DNA of 64,000 nt from Nocardia puris (GTDB lineage Bacteria > Actinomycetota > Actinomycetes > Mycobacteriales > Mycobacteriaceae). This document shows positions 1 through 8,464 of this stretch, piece by piece. The notes under the pieces were generated by a model that was given only the letters and a program-made list of their open reading frames with translations, was not told where the DNA came from and ran no database searches. The stretch covers positions 1 to 64,000 of the forward strand of contig NZ_QNRE01000003.1 in NCBI RefSeq assembly GCF_003315035.1, read 5' to 3'. Within the stretch, counting starts at the first letter, position 1, and every line of letters begins with the position of its first letter. A program made the translations under genes and the position numbers.

Positions 1-191
1 TTGATCTTCACCACCTGATCCTCGACCACCAACGACCCCGCATCAATCGAGATGATCGACGACGTCTCGGTAGCCGACGCCGAAAAATTGATCACCCCCA
101 CATCGGCGGGGGCCGCGCTCACGGTGGCCGTCACGGTCGACAACGCGGCGATCGCCAGGGCGGCGGGCGCGACCGATTTCCTCATCAGCAT
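1..191 (-). CDS. Secreted protein of unknown function, N-terminal part
   Basis: The gene reads leftward and runs off the window, so only about 63 residues are visible. It starts with MLMRKSVAPAALAIAAL, a short basic segment followed by a hydrophobic alanine-rich core ending near SAAPA. This is a classic Sec signal peptide with an AxA-type cleavage site. The mature start is DVGVINFSASATETSSIISI, rich in Ser, Thr and Ile, suggesting a beta-rich exported protein. ATG codons at 191 and 185 are both possible starts. No family can be assigned from this fragment. Confidence 0.6.
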   Translation of the reverse strand, partial: MLMRKSVAPAALAIAALSTVTATVSAAPADVGVINFSASATETSSIISIDAGSLVVEDQVVKI

Positions 192-289
192 GCTGCTCAA
201 TTCTCATCCAGACCTCGGCCGCGCGGGTGCACGGCCGGGGCACCATGTTAATGAAAATGGTTATCGTTTGCCAGAATGAGGTGTCCGGG

Positions 290-1081
290 TCAGATGACGC
301 CGGGGATCAACGCCTTGCGCTCGGCGGGGTAGTCGGCGAACTTCTCCCGGTACCAGCGGTGCGTCGCGAACGCACGCGGCACCAGGTTGCCCGCCGTGAT
401 GAGGAAGATGACCACGCCTGCCAGCGACCAGGTGAGCAGCGCGAAACCGGCCCACGCGATCAGTTCGCCCAGGTAGGCCGGGCTGCTCACGAACCGGAAG
501 CCGCCGCCGAACGGGATGCGGTACTCGGTCGCGCCCGGATCGTCCTTGTCGCGCAGGTTGCGCACGATCGACTCCGAGCTGACCAGCAGCGCGAACCCGG
601 CGAGGTAGATCGCGAGCCCGATCAGGAACCGCGGATCGGTGAGCCACGCGGTGCCGTACTGATTCTTGTAGTCGTGGCTGAAGAACGCGCCGTTGAGGTA
701 GCCGTGCAACGTGGTGACGAACATCCCCGCCGCCAGCACCGACACGTTGAAACTGCCGCGCTTGCCCGGCACCTGCCGGATCGACAGCGGGAAGAACCAG
801 CCCCGGTTGCCGTAGTGCAACAGCCAGATCGCGGCCAGGATGAGCGGCACCGGCTCGAACCGGTCCGGCCCGGTCAGATAGAACAGCGCGAACACCACGG
901 TCGCCGGAATCTCCATCAGCCACCAGCCGAGCTTCGGATTGAGGTTGAAGCCGACCTTGGTGATGGCGAACCGCCCGTACGGGCTCTGCGCAAACATCCC
1001 GCCGATCAGCACGAACGCGGCGAAGCCGAAGCCGATCGCGAGCACGGTGTCGTAGGTGGTGTTCCCGGTGTACCAGTCCAT
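290..1081 (-). CDS. Steroid 5-alpha-reductase-like membrane oxidoreductase (SRD5A/DUF1295 family)
   Basis: A 263-residue polytopic membrane protein with about six hydrophobic segments. The last 80 residues follow the 3-oxo-5-alpha-steroid 4-dehydrogenase C-terminal pattern: GGGFRFVSSPAYLGELIAW, then RAFATHRWY and a terminal FADYPAERKALIPGVI. The SP-x-LGE and HRWY...YP-x-RKALIP motifs are those of the NADPH-dependent steroid reductase domain. The start at 1081 has AAAGGA a few bases upstream. It is transcribed divergently from an NTF2-like gene, and a KstR-type palindrome lies between them, which supports a role in sterol or steroid metabolism. Actual substrate unknown; a generic enoyl reductase of the same fold is the alternative. 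Confidence 0.8.
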   Translation of the reverse strand: MDWYTGNTTYDTVLAIGFGFAAFVLIGGMFAQSPYGRFAITKVGFNLNPKLGWWLMEIPATVVFALFYLTGPDRFEPVPLILAAIWLLHYGNRGWFFPLSIRQVPGKRGSFNVSVLAAGMFVTTLHGYLNGAFFSHDYKNQYGTAWLTDPRFLIGLAIYLAGFALLVSSESIVRNLRDKDDPGATEYRIPFGGGFRFVSSPAYLGELIAWAGFALLTWSLAGVVIFLITAGNLVPRAFATHRWYREKFADYPAERKALIPGVI

Positions 1082-1140
1082 CGAGATCCTTTGTCGAACG
1101 GGGCTCCGGAAGGCCGACGGCCGATCCCGGACGCCGGAAT

Positions 1141-1154
1141 TAGAACTTGTTCTA
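1141..1154. promoter_or_regulatory. KstR-type operator palindrome
   Basis: TAGAACTTGTTCTA is an inverted repeat that fits the published KstR consensus TnnAACnnGTTnnA at every fixed position. It lies between two divergent gene starts (1081 on the minus strand, 1198 on the plus strand). KstR is the TetR-family repressor of cholesterol catabolism genes in mycobacteria and rhodococci. Binding here is inferred, not shown. Confidence 0.75.
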
Positions 1155-1197
1155 CCATGGATCGCAGCCGCGCCACCCGACCTCGAAGGAACCCGTC

Positions 1198-2001
1198 ATG
1201 CCGTTGAACCCGACCGCCGAGGACCTGATCGCGGCCGTCCAGGCCTCGCCGCGCGCCGTGGCCGCGCACGACAAATCGGCGTGGTTGGCCTTGTTCACCG
1301 ACGACGCGGCGGTGCACGACCCGGTCGGTTCGCGCGCGCACGTGGGCCGGGAGGCGATCTCCCGTTTCTATGACACGTTCATCGGCCCGAACACCATCGC
1401 GTTCGATGTCGAGCGCGACCTCGTGAACGGTCGGACGGTGGTGCGGGACCTGCACATCCGGACGACCATGTCCACGGGCGCGACCGTCACGGTGCCGATG
1501 CATCTGCGCTACGACCTGGTGGAGGCGGGCGCGGGGTGGCGCATCACGCGGCTCGCGGCGCACTGGGAACTGCCCACGATGATCGCGCGTCTGCTGCGCA
1601 CCGGCGGGCGGGGCGTGCTGGCCGGGACCATTCTCGGTCCGCAGTTGGTGCGCAACCTCGGGATCGGCGGCGCGGCCGGCATGATGTCGGCGCTGCGCGG
1701 TGTCGGGGGTGCGGGAAAACGGTTGACCCGCAAGCTTTTCGAGGCGGCGGCGGAGACCGATATCGGGCGCGTCCGCGGTCTGCTCGGCGAGCGCATCGTG
1801 ATCGAGGCGCTCGCGGGGCAGCGGCTCACGGTCGAGGAGTTCACCAATCGCGCGCGAAACATGCGGTGGGACAAGCTGATCGCCGCCGGGCGCACGGTCA
1901 GCGCGAGCGTGACGTTCGACGGGGCGGCGGGCGTGGTGTTCGTGGATTTCGCGCCGCGCGGGGTGCGGGTGGAGCGGGTGACGTTGTTCCTCGACGCCTG
2001 A
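1198..2001 (+). CDS. NTF2/SnoaL-like (ketosteroid isomerase-fold) protein
   Basis: 267 residues starting MPLNPTAEDLIAAVQASPRA, with GAAGGA upstream of ATG 1198; a longer in-frame start at 1147 has no such site. The first 125 residues have the cone-shaped NTF2 fold signature: an alpha-helical start, the DKSAWLALFTDDAAVHDPVG stretch, then GREAISRFYDTFIGP and a final WRITRLAAHWELP. That fold includes ketosteroid isomerases and polyketide cyclases. The remainder (about 140-267) is a second, basic domain without clear identity, ending in another short beta pattern. The shared KstR-like operator suggests coregulation with the steroid-reductase-like gene. Enzymatic activity is not established. Confidence 0.75.
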   Translation: MPLNPTAEDLIAAVQASPRAVAAHDKSAWLALFTDDAAVHDPVGSRAHVGREAISRFYDTFIGPNTIAFDVERDLVNGRTVVRDLHIRTTMSTGATVTVPMHLRYDLVEAGAGWRITRLAAHWELPTMIARLLRTGGRGVLAGTILGPQLVRNLGIGGAAGMMSALRGVGGAGKRLTRKLFEAAAETDIGRVRGLLGERIVIEALAGQRLTVEEFTNRARNMRWDKLIAAGRTVSASVTFDGAAGVVFVDFAPRGVRVERVTLFLDA

Positions 2002-2154
2002 AGCCGTCATGAAGGTCCCCGCTGGCGGCTCCGTGCGCAGGGGGGACAGGAAAGTCGCGGCGTATCGATGTTCTCGATGCCCGAAGCCGTCGCGAGTGCG
2101 CCGGTCCCGACCTGCGGCGCGTGTGCGGCGGCGGCCGGAAGCTCGCGGCTACCG

Positions 2155-2634
2155 TTACGAGCCGATCGAAGGGGATGCCTGCACGCCCCACACCGCCCGC
2201 GCGCCCGAATCACCCACGCGCACGCAATGCACCGTCGCCGCCGTCGCCACGACCACGGCAAGCACCGCGAGCGCTACCGTCAGCCCCCGGCCGGGTGGGC
2301 GGCCGCGCACCTCGCGCACGTGGGCGAACGCCAGCAGCAGCGACACCACCAGCAGCGGCACGACAAAATAGATCATCACCTGTCCCAGCTCCATGTGGGT
2401 GTTCAGCGCTTCGGCCGGTTCTGGATAGCGCTGGGCCAGCGCCTCGCCCGCGCGGGTGGTGACCGGGGTCAGCGCCACCGTGACCGCCGCCAGCGCCACC
2501 ACCAGCCAGACCAGCCGCCTGCGCACGGCGGGGACCACGGCGGACAGGGCCAGCAACAGCGCCGTCAGCGGCACCAGCACCAGCACGCCGTGCACGAGCA
2601 GCACGTGCGCGGGCAAACCGTTGATCGTCGACAT
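2155..2634 (-). CDS. DUF2231-type membrane protein
   Basis: A 159-residue protein with four hydrophobic segments. The start MSTINGLPAHVLLVHGVLVL carries the GLPAH-x-LLVH signature of DUF2231 membrane proteins. A GGAGG-like site (from GAGGCGCC) precedes the ATG at 2634; an in-frame extension to 2727 adds a polar tail that looks non-coding. Family members are small integral membrane proteins of unknown function with conserved histidines, sometimes near heme or redox genes. It converges with the NTF2-like gene; nothing here indicates its partner. Confidence 0.75.
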   Translation of the reverse strand: MSTINGLPAHVLLVHGVLVLVPLTALLLALSAVVPAVRRRLVWLVVALAAVTVALTPVTTRAGEALAQRYPEPAEALNTHMELGQVMIYFVVPLLVVSLLLAFAHVREVRGRPPGRGLTVALAVLAVVVATAATVHCVRVGDSGARAVWGVQASPSIGS

Positions 2635-2850
2635 CGGCGCCTCCTCGGCTGACGGCCTCTGCCGTAGACCACGGTGCGCGCGGGCGGATGGTTCACCGGT
2701 GCGGCGGTCAGAAGTTCCGGCGCACACCTTGTCGCGCGCGACTATTAATTCGCCGCCGCCGCGTTGTTACGTTGAGTGCGAGTGCAGGACCGGAGATTCC
2801 GGCCGGACGGCGACGCCCCCGAACGGGTCCGCAGGAAGGACCGACACGAT

Positions 2851-4191
2851 ATGAGCGTGGACATCGCGGCCGAACCGCTACCGCTGACCGATCCGGATCG
2901 CCCGCTGGTTCTCGAAGACGATCCGTTCTATCGCGTGTCCGGCGACCTCGCCCACCACCTGCCCGGCACGGTGCTGCGCACGCGGCGCGTGGAGATCGCG
3001 CTGTTCGGCATACTGCCGCAACGGGTTTCGGCCTGGCAACTGCTCTACCGGACCTGCGATCTGCACGGTGTTCCCGAGGCGGCGGTGACCACGGTGCTGC
3101 TGCCGTGGGACGCGGATCCCACCGTGGCACGCCCGCTGCTGTCGTTCCAGTGCGCGATCGACGGCGTCTCCTCCCGCTGTTTTCCGTCGTACGCGCTGCG
3201 GCGCGGGGCCCGGGCGCTGGGCGCGATCCCGCAGGTCGAGCTGCCGGTGATCGCCAGCGCGCTCACGCGCGGGTGGGCGGTGTCGGTGCCCGACCACGGG
3301 GGCATGGCGGGGCAGTTCGGGGTGGCGCGCGAACCCGGCTACCGCGCGCTCGACGGCGTGCGAGCGGCATTGAACTGCACCGCGCTGGGACTGCCGTCCG
3401 ATACAGCGGTGGGCCTGTGGGGATACTCCGGGGGCGGGCTGGCGACGGCGTGGGCGGCGGAACTGGCGGCCGAGTACGCGCCCGAACTGAACATCGTGGG
3501 TGCGGTGGCCGGGTCGCCGGTCGGTGATCCCGGGTCGGCGTTCGTGCGGCTCAACGGGACGCTGCTCGCGGGGTTCGCGACGGTGTGCGTGGCGGCGCTG
3601 CGGCGCGCCTACCCCGCGCTGAACCACGTGCTGCGCGAACACGTGCACCCCGAGTTCCTCGATATGCTCGCGGCCACCGAGTCGCTCACCACCTTCGAAC
3701 TGCTTCCGCGCCTGGCGCGCAAGAACATCGACGATTTCAGCACCACGACGTTCGCCGACCTGCTCGCCCGGCCCGAGATGCGCGACATCCTCGACGACAT
3801 CCGTCCCGGCGTGCGCGCCCCGGCGATGCCGGTGCTGGTGGTGCAAGGCGTGAACGACGAGTTGATCGCCGTCGCCGACGTGGACGCGCACGTCGATCGC
3901 TATCGCCGCGCGGGCGCCCACGTCCGCTATGTCCGCGACCGGCTCAGCCTGCACCTGCCCCTGCTGTTCCTCAGCGCGCCGCTGACCATGAACTGGATGG
4001 CCGACCGCTTCGCGCATCGCGACCCCGGACCCGCCGGGACCAGCACGGTGTGGTCCGTCGCCCTCGGTCGTCGCGAAGTCCGCGCTCACCTGGGTTTCGC
4101 CCAGCTGCTGGGGCGAATGGTCCTGTCCCGGCCGCTGTTCGGGCCTCGCACACCGGAGGCGACTCGCGTCCGACAGCGCACGGTCGCCTGA
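2851..4191 (+). CDS. Secretory lipase-family (LIP, PF03583) alpha/beta hydrolase
   Basis: 446 residues from ATG 2851, preceded by AGGAAGGA. The nucleophile elbow GYSGGG places the catalytic serine near residue 193; VVQGVNDELI (about 330) supplies the likely aspartate, and RDRLSLHLPLL the likely histidine. The order and spacing (long N-terminal cap, lipase core, late Asp and His) match the LIP family, which hydrolyses triacylglycerols or esters. No clear signal peptide is visible, unlike many secreted members, so it may be cytoplasmic or cell-associated. Substrate unknown. It stands alone between two minus-strand units. Confidence 0.8.
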   Translation: MSVDIAAEPLPLTDPDRPLVLEDDPFYRVSGDLAHHLPGTVLRTRRVEIALFGILPQRVSAWQLLYRTCDLHGVPEAAVTTVLLPWDADPTVARPLLSFQCAIDGVSSRCFPSYALRRGARALGAIPQVELPVIASALTRGWAVSVPDHGGMAGQFGVAREPGYRALDGVRAALNCTALGLPSDTAVGLWGYSGGGLATAWAAELAAEYAPELNIVGAVAGSPVGDPGSAFVRLNGTLLAGFATVCVAALRRAYPALNHVLREHVHPEFLDMLAATESLTTFELLPRLARKNIDDFSTTTFADLLARPEMRDILDDIRPGVRAPAMPVLVVQGVNDELIAVADVDAHVDRYRRAGAHVRYVRDRLSLHLPLLFLSAPLTMNWMADRFAHRDPGPAGTSTVWSVALGRREVRAHLGFAQLLGRMVLSRPLFGPRTPEATRVRQRTVA

Positions 4192-4364
4192 GCGTCACCC
4201 TCGCGGGCCGCTCCCCGCACTCCCGCCACCACGGTCGGTGACCGGCGAAACCTGTCCCAGCCAATCGAAGCCGAGGCTCGCGGAAGGACCTCGTCCGCGA
4301 CGCGTCGGGCGCGATCCGCATCTCGGCGGCCGAGGGGACGTGCCGAGACTTCGGGGCAGCCCCG

Positions 4365-5399
4365 TCACACAGCGCGGGGGATCGTTCCAGCCGGCGAGCG
4401 CCTGCGCTCGGAGCGTGCCCACGCCCAGCCGAACGTGGCGAGCAGGGCCATCAGAACCACGGTGTTGGACAACAGTTTCGCGGACCAGTCGCCGGTGCCG
4501 ACGGGTGGGACGGCGAAGGCGAGCAGAGCGGTGCAGGTCAACGGGGCGAGGGCGACCGCGAGAATCTGGGCCCGGCCCCAGCCGACGAGGCGGGACCAGC
4601 GGTACAGCAAGTAGCCCAAGGGAATCAGGACCGCGAGCGAGGCGGCGACCCAGGCCCAGGCGAGCGGGCCGAGGACGGGTTCGGGGCCGCGCAAGATCGT
4701 GTGGGCCCCGATCGCCAGCAGGGAGACCAGCGCGACCCACACGGGATGCGGTGCGCGAGCGGAGCTTTCGCCGGCGAAGTGCCATCGGTCCGCGCGGCGG
4801 GGCAGCGCGAACGCCGTGACGACGAGTGCCGCGACGACCGCCGATACGCCGATCAGCTCGGCCGGGGAGCCGACCAGTCCCGGCGCGACGGCGAGTTCGT
4901 AGCAGAACAACGCGGCGGCGGCCAGGTACAGCAGTCCCATCAGCGCGAGACCCGGCCTGCCGAGCCAGGGTTGCCCGGACAGGCTCGGAAAGAGTCCTTC
5001 CACCAACGCGATCGGGGCGGCGAAGGTGACCATCAGGTGTCCGCCGACGAACACGAGAACCTGACTCACATCGATGCCGAGACCCGGCACCTCGGTCGCC
5101 AGGCCGGTCCAGTACGGGGAATCGGCGAAATGCGCTTGTTCCAACAGGCTTTGGTCGATCAGCCCCGCCTGCACCAGCCCGAACGCGCCGCACAGCAGCA
5201 GAATCGACGCCCAGCCGAGTCCGGCTCGCACCCCCACCTCGCGAATCAGCACCGCGACCGTCCCGTACAGCGGCCCGGCGATCAGCACGCCGGTCAGCAC
5301 GCCGAGGGGTGTGGCGTGGCCCGAGTAACCGCTGAGCACTTCGGCGGTGAGCGGAGGCAGCGAAAACAGCAGGGCCACCGCGAGATAACGCGCGCTCAT
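4365..5399 (-). CDS. Polytopic membrane protein of unknown function
   Basis: 344 residues, strongly hydrophobic, with about nine to ten predicted membrane segments starting MSARYLAVALLFSLPPLTAE. I do not recognise the family; short polar stretches such as REVGVRAGLGW and YRWSRLVGWGR separate the helices. The start ATG (5399) overlaps the stop of the upstream DUF418 gene by four bases, so the two are almost certainly translated together. A transport or lipid-related role would be a guess. Confidence 0.7.
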   Translation of the reverse strand: MSARYLAVALLFSLPPLTAEVLSGYSGHATPLGVLTGVLIAGPLYGTVAVLIREVGVRAGLGWASILLLCGAFGLVQAGLIDQSLLEQAHFADSPYWTGLATEVPGLGIDVSQVLVFVGGHLMVTFAAPIALVEGLFPSLSGQPWLGRPGLALMGLLYLAAAALFCYELAVAPGLVGSPAELIGVSAVVAALVVTAFALPRRADRWHFAGESSARAPHPVWVALVSLLAIGAHTILRGPEPVLGPLAWAWVAASLAVLIPLGYLLYRWSRLVGWGRAQILAVALAPLTCTALLAFAVPPVGTGDWSAKLLSNTVVLMALLATFGWAWARSERRRSPAGTIPRAV

Positions 5400-6562
5400 C
5401 GCACGCCCCGGTAGGTGAGGCGCCGCAGCAGGGTCTCCGCCGGGCCCCGGCGTTCGTAGCGCGCCAGCAGCACCGCGAAACCGACGGTGAGCAGCCAGAT
5501 CGCGACGCCGACGGCCGCCGCGGCCGCGACGCCCAACCGGCCGAAGAGGTCGCCGAGCAGCGGTTCGGTGAGCACGAACCAGCCCACGGACTGGAGCAGG
5601 TAGCACGTCATGGACCGCCGGCCGACGGCGACGAGCGCGTTCGTCACCGGTCCGCGCCGCGCACCCAACCGCACGACCACCAACCCGATCAGCGCCGCGT
5701 AGCCGAGCCCGCCCCCGATCCCGGTGAGCGTATGCAGCGCGCCGGAACCCCACTGCGCCCACCCGGAATCGGGCGACCACCACCCCAGGAACCGCGCGAC
5801 CATGGGCATCGCGCCCGCGACGGCGAGGGGCAACCCGAGCAATGCCACCCGGCGCAACACCCGCACGTGCCGCCACGGTTCGTCGAGTAAACCGTTGCGC
5901 GCGGCCCAGATTCCCGCCATCATCGGCGCGATCGCCATGACCGCGCTCATGGGCGCGATCAGCACCACCGACCCGAGCCGCTGGAGCGCACCCACCAGCA
6001 GGTCGGCGGGCGGGCGCGGTTCACCGGACTCGCCGAGCAGCACCTGCAAGGCCCCGAACCACATCGCCCCGGCCAGCGCACCGGCGATCCCGACGACCGC
6101 CAACCGGCGATCCGCCCACCGCACCGCACCGGCCATCAGCAACGCCAGCAGCCCGTAGGCGGCCAGGATGTCGCCCGCGTACAGCAAGGTGGCGTGCGCG
6201 ATCCCGAAGACGACGAGCCATCGGCCCCGCCTGCGCAGCAAGCGCCGCGCCTCATCGGGCGACTGTCCGCGCGCCGTGCCGCGCCGGAAGATCTGCACCA
6301 GTCCGTACCCGTAGAGCGCCGCGAACATCGGATACGCGCGGCCGTCGACGAGCGTGGTCAGCACCACCTGCACGAGGTCGTCCACCGGCCCGGGGCCGCC
6401 GGGCATCTCGAGCGCGGCGCCTCCCGGATGCAGAATCCTGGTGTGCGCCAAGGCAATCAACAAGAGCATCGCACCGCGCGCGAGATCGGGGGCCAGCGAT
6501 CGTTCGGCGGTGGACATCGGGCCCGGCGCGGCGATGGCGCGGGGGGTCGGAGAGTCCGGCAT
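5396..6562 (-). CDS. DUF418-family membrane protein
   Basis: 388 residues from ATG 6562. The N-terminal LAPDLARGAMLLLIALAHTR matches the DUF418/YeiB start (a conserved D-x-ARG in helix 1). The C-terminal half shows the DUF418 order of helices, including the segment ALVAVGRRSMTCYLLQSVGW. About ten membrane segments. Members are uncharacterised inner-membrane proteins, often next to TetR regulators. Here it is the first gene of a two-gene minus-strand unit and lies divergent from a TetR regulator with an operator in between, so repression by that TetR protein is likely. Confidence 0.85.
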   Translation of the reverse strand: MPDSPTPRAIAAPGPMSTAERSLAPDLARGAMLLLIALAHTRILHPGGAALEMPGGPGPVDDLVQVVLTTLVDGRAYPMFAALYGYGLVQIFRRGTARGQSPDEARRLLRRRGRWLVVFGIAHATLLYAGDILAAYGLLALLMAGAVRWADRRLAVVGIAGALAGAMWFGALQVLLGESGEPRPPADLLVGALQRLGSVVLIAPMSAVMAIAPMMAGIWAARNGLLDEPWRHVRVLRRVALLGLPLAVAGAMPMVARFLGWWSPDSGWAQWGSGALHTLTGIGGGLGYAALIGLVVVRLGARRGPVTNALVAVGRRSMTCYLLQSVGWFVLTEPLLGDLFGRLGVAAAAAVGVAIWLLTVGFAVLLARYERRGPAETLLRRLTYRGVR

Positions 6563-6578
6563 ACCTACCAACATTAAC

Positions 6579-6603
6579 AGAGTAGCCACTCTAGTAATAG
6601 AGT
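6579..6603. promoter_or_regulatory. Candidate TetR operator (overlapping inverted repeats)
   Basis: AGAGT-AGCC-ACTCT (6579-6592) overlaps ACTCT-AGTAAT-AGAGT (6588-6603), giving three alternating half-sites. The element sits seven bases before the GTG of the tetR gene and 17 bases before the DUF418 start. That is the usual place for a TetR-family protein to repress itself and its divergent neighbour. Confidence 0.6.
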
Positions 6604-6609
6604 TGATCT

Positions 6610-7209
6610 GTGCCGAGAACCGTCGACCCCGCCCGTCACCGCGCCCGCCGCCTCCAGATCATCGACGCGGGCCTGAGCGTCCTGGCCGAGCACGGCTACG
6701 ACGGCGCCACCACGGCGATGATCTGCAAGACTGCGGGCATCGGCTCGGGCACCTTCTTCCACTACTTCCCCACCAAGGACTCCCTGGTGGTGGCCGCCGT
6801 CGAACTGGGCACCGAGGAGATCGGAGAGTTCTTCGCCCAGCGCGCCGACCGAACCGATCATCGCCAGGTGCTGGCCGAGTACGCCGAGCACGCGGTGGCC
6901 GAACTGGCCGATCCCCGCGCCCCGGATTTCATCCGGGTGGTGGGCGGCCTGATGCACCGCCCGGGGATCGCGGCGGCGCTGGCCGCCGACGACGCCGTGG
7001 TGCGCACGAACCTGACCGCCCGTGCCCGCGCGGCGGCCGAGGCGGGCCAGATCGGCACGGACCTGGAACCCGAACGCCTGGCCGCCTGGATCATGGTCCT
7101 GCTGGAAGGTCTGGCGGGCCGCGTCGCGGCGGACGCCTCGTTCGACGCGGCGCGCGAAATCCCGGTGTTCCACCGCCTGCTCGCCGAACTGCTCGACAAC
7201 GCGCCCTGA
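6610..7209 (+). CDS. TetR/AcrR-family transcriptional regulator
   Basis: 199 residues from GTG 6610. Residues 10-60 form the TetR DNA-binding domain: RRLQIIDAGLSVLAEHGYDG, then TTAMICKTAGIGSGTFFHYF and PTKDSLV, the canonical helix-turn-helix with the GTFFHYF-x-x-K signature. The C-terminal helices form a ligand pocket of unknown specificity. It is divergent from the DUF418 membrane pair and shares the inverted-repeat operator with it, so it is probably an autoregulated local repressor. Confidence 0.9.
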   Translation: MPRTVDPARHRARRLQIIDAGLSVLAEHGYDGATTAMICKTAGIGSGTFFHYFPTKDSLVVAAVELGTEEIGEFFAQRADRTDHRQVLAEYAEHAVAELADPRAPDFIRVVGGLMHRPGIAAALAADDAVVRTNLTARARAAAEAGQIGTDLEPERLAAWIMVLLEGLAGRVAADASFDAAREIPVFHRLLAELLDNAP

Positions 7210-7300
7210 CCTGGGGCGCCGCATACCTTTGCACATGACCGGACCGCATCGCTCGAGTACGGCGCGGGCGCGTGGTCGTCGGACGGCTATTGTCGAAGGT

Positions 7301-7735
7301 GTGACACACGGCAAGGGGGAGCCACAGATCCGGCCGGACCCGAAGCACGAATCTTTTGCCTCGCGATTGCGCAACGCGATATTCGACGCGCATGCCGAAG
7401 CAGTGCGCACCGCGGGCGGCGTCCGGGCACAAGACATTCCGCTGAATCGCGACCTGATCGAACTTCTCGCGTTGCAGCGCAACATCATCCGGATCGCGGA
7501 CCAGCTCGGGAACTCGCAACTCTGCGACGGTCGCTGTGTTCCCCGGGCGGGGCCGGCCGATTCGTCGCCACCGATCCCCCGGCGCGCGCCGATCGGACCT
7601 GGGGGCGGCAGGGTCATCGAACAGCCGGACACCCCAGCGGCGGACCCGGGCCCGCGGTTCAGGCGGATGACCGACCGCGGCGTCCTCCCACTATCGTTGG
7701 CCAAGTCGATGACCGACCCCGGAACATGGCCGTGA
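7301..7735 (+). CDS. Hypothetical protein
   Basis: 144 residues from GTG 7301 (a longer start at ATG 7235 is possible). The middle, from HESFASRLRNAIFDAHAEAV to ALQRNIIRIADQLGNSQLC, is a plausible pair of amphipathic helices; the C-terminal third is proline- and arginine-rich and looks disordered. No recognised domain. It lies between tetR and terD on the same strand. Base composition is less extreme than that of its neighbours, so it may be a recently acquired or weakly constrained gene, or not a gene at all. Confidence 0.4.
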   Translation: MTHGKGEPQIRPDPKHESFASRLRNAIFDAHAEAVRTAGGVRAQDIPLNRDLIELLALQRNIIRIADQLGNSQLCDGRCVPRAGPADSSPPIPRRAPIGPGGGRVIEQPDTPAADPGPRFRRMTDRGVLPLSLAKSMTDPGTWP

Positions 7736-7768
7736 TCGGCAGATGAACTTCGATCGGAGGAGACGATC

Positions 7769-8344
7769 ATGGGTGTGACGTTGGCGAAGGGCGGGAATGT
7801 CTCGCTGTCCAAGCAGGCGCCGAATCTGACCGCGGTGGCCGTCGGACTGGGATGGGATGTCCGGGCGACGACCGGCGCGGATTTCGACTTGGACGCCAGC
7901 GCCCTGGCAACCGGTTCGAACCAGAAGGTGCTCTCCGACCAGCATTTCGTCTTCTACAACAACCTGCGCTCGCCGGAGGGCACCATCGAGCACACCGGCG
8001 ACAACCTCACCGGTGAGGGCGACGGCGACGACGAGGTGATCAACGTCGACCTCGCCGCCACGCCGCCGACGATCACCAACATCTTCTTCCCGGTCTCCAT
8101 TCACGACGCCCACAGCCGCCAGCAGTCCTTCGGCCAGGTCCGCAACGCCTACATCCGAGTCGTCGACCGCGCTACCGGCGCCGAACTCGCGCGGTACGAC
8201 CTCACCGAAGACGCGTCCACCGAAACCGCGATGGTGTTCGGTGAGCTGTACCGCAACGGAGCCGAATGGAAGTTCCGCGCCATCGGCCAGGGCTACGCCT
8301 CCGGCCTGGCGGGCATCGCACGCGACTACGGCGTCAACATCTGA
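7769..8344 (+). CDS. TerD-family stress/tellurite-resistance protein
   Basis: 191 residues, start MGVTLAKGGNVSLSKQAPNL with GGAGGA upstream. This is the typical TerD domain, full length for the family. Conserved acidic calcium-binding stretches are visible: GWDVR...GADFDLDASA and TGEGDGDDEVINVDL. The motif FPVSIHDA near residue 110 and the ending RAIGQGYASGLAGIARDYGV are also typical. TerD proteins are calcium-binding cytoplasmic proteins linked to tellurite, oxidative and other stress responses. No other ter genes are next to it. A strong hairpin follows the stop. Confidence 0.92.
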   Translation: MGVTLAKGGNVSLSKQAPNLTAVAVGLGWDVRATTGADFDLDASALATGSNQKVLSDQHFVFYNNLRSPEGTIEHTGDNLTGEGDGDDEVINVDLAATPPTITNIFFPVSIHDAHSRQQSFGQVRNAYIRVVDRATGAELARYDLTEDASTETAMVFGELYRNGAEWKFRAIGQGYASGLAGIARDYGVNI

Positions 8345-8365
8345 TCCGTCGAGTTCCCCGACCCG

Positions 8366-8410
8366 CGCGGCATCGCCCCACCCCCAAGGTGGCCGCCGGG
8401 CGATGCCGCG
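8366..8410 (+). terminator. Hairpin terminator after terD
   Basis: A perfect 13-bp stem, CGCGGCATCGCCC (8366-8378) with GGGCGATGCCGCG (8398-8410), lies 22 bases after the terD stop. The 19-base loop holds a smaller CCACC/GGTGG pairing. There is no long T run, as is common in actinobacterial terminators. Confidence 0.65.
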
Positions 8411-8464
8411 ACACGTGATGGACTCCCGCCGCGCGGATCACGCTGGCGGTTCGCCATGTTCAGG

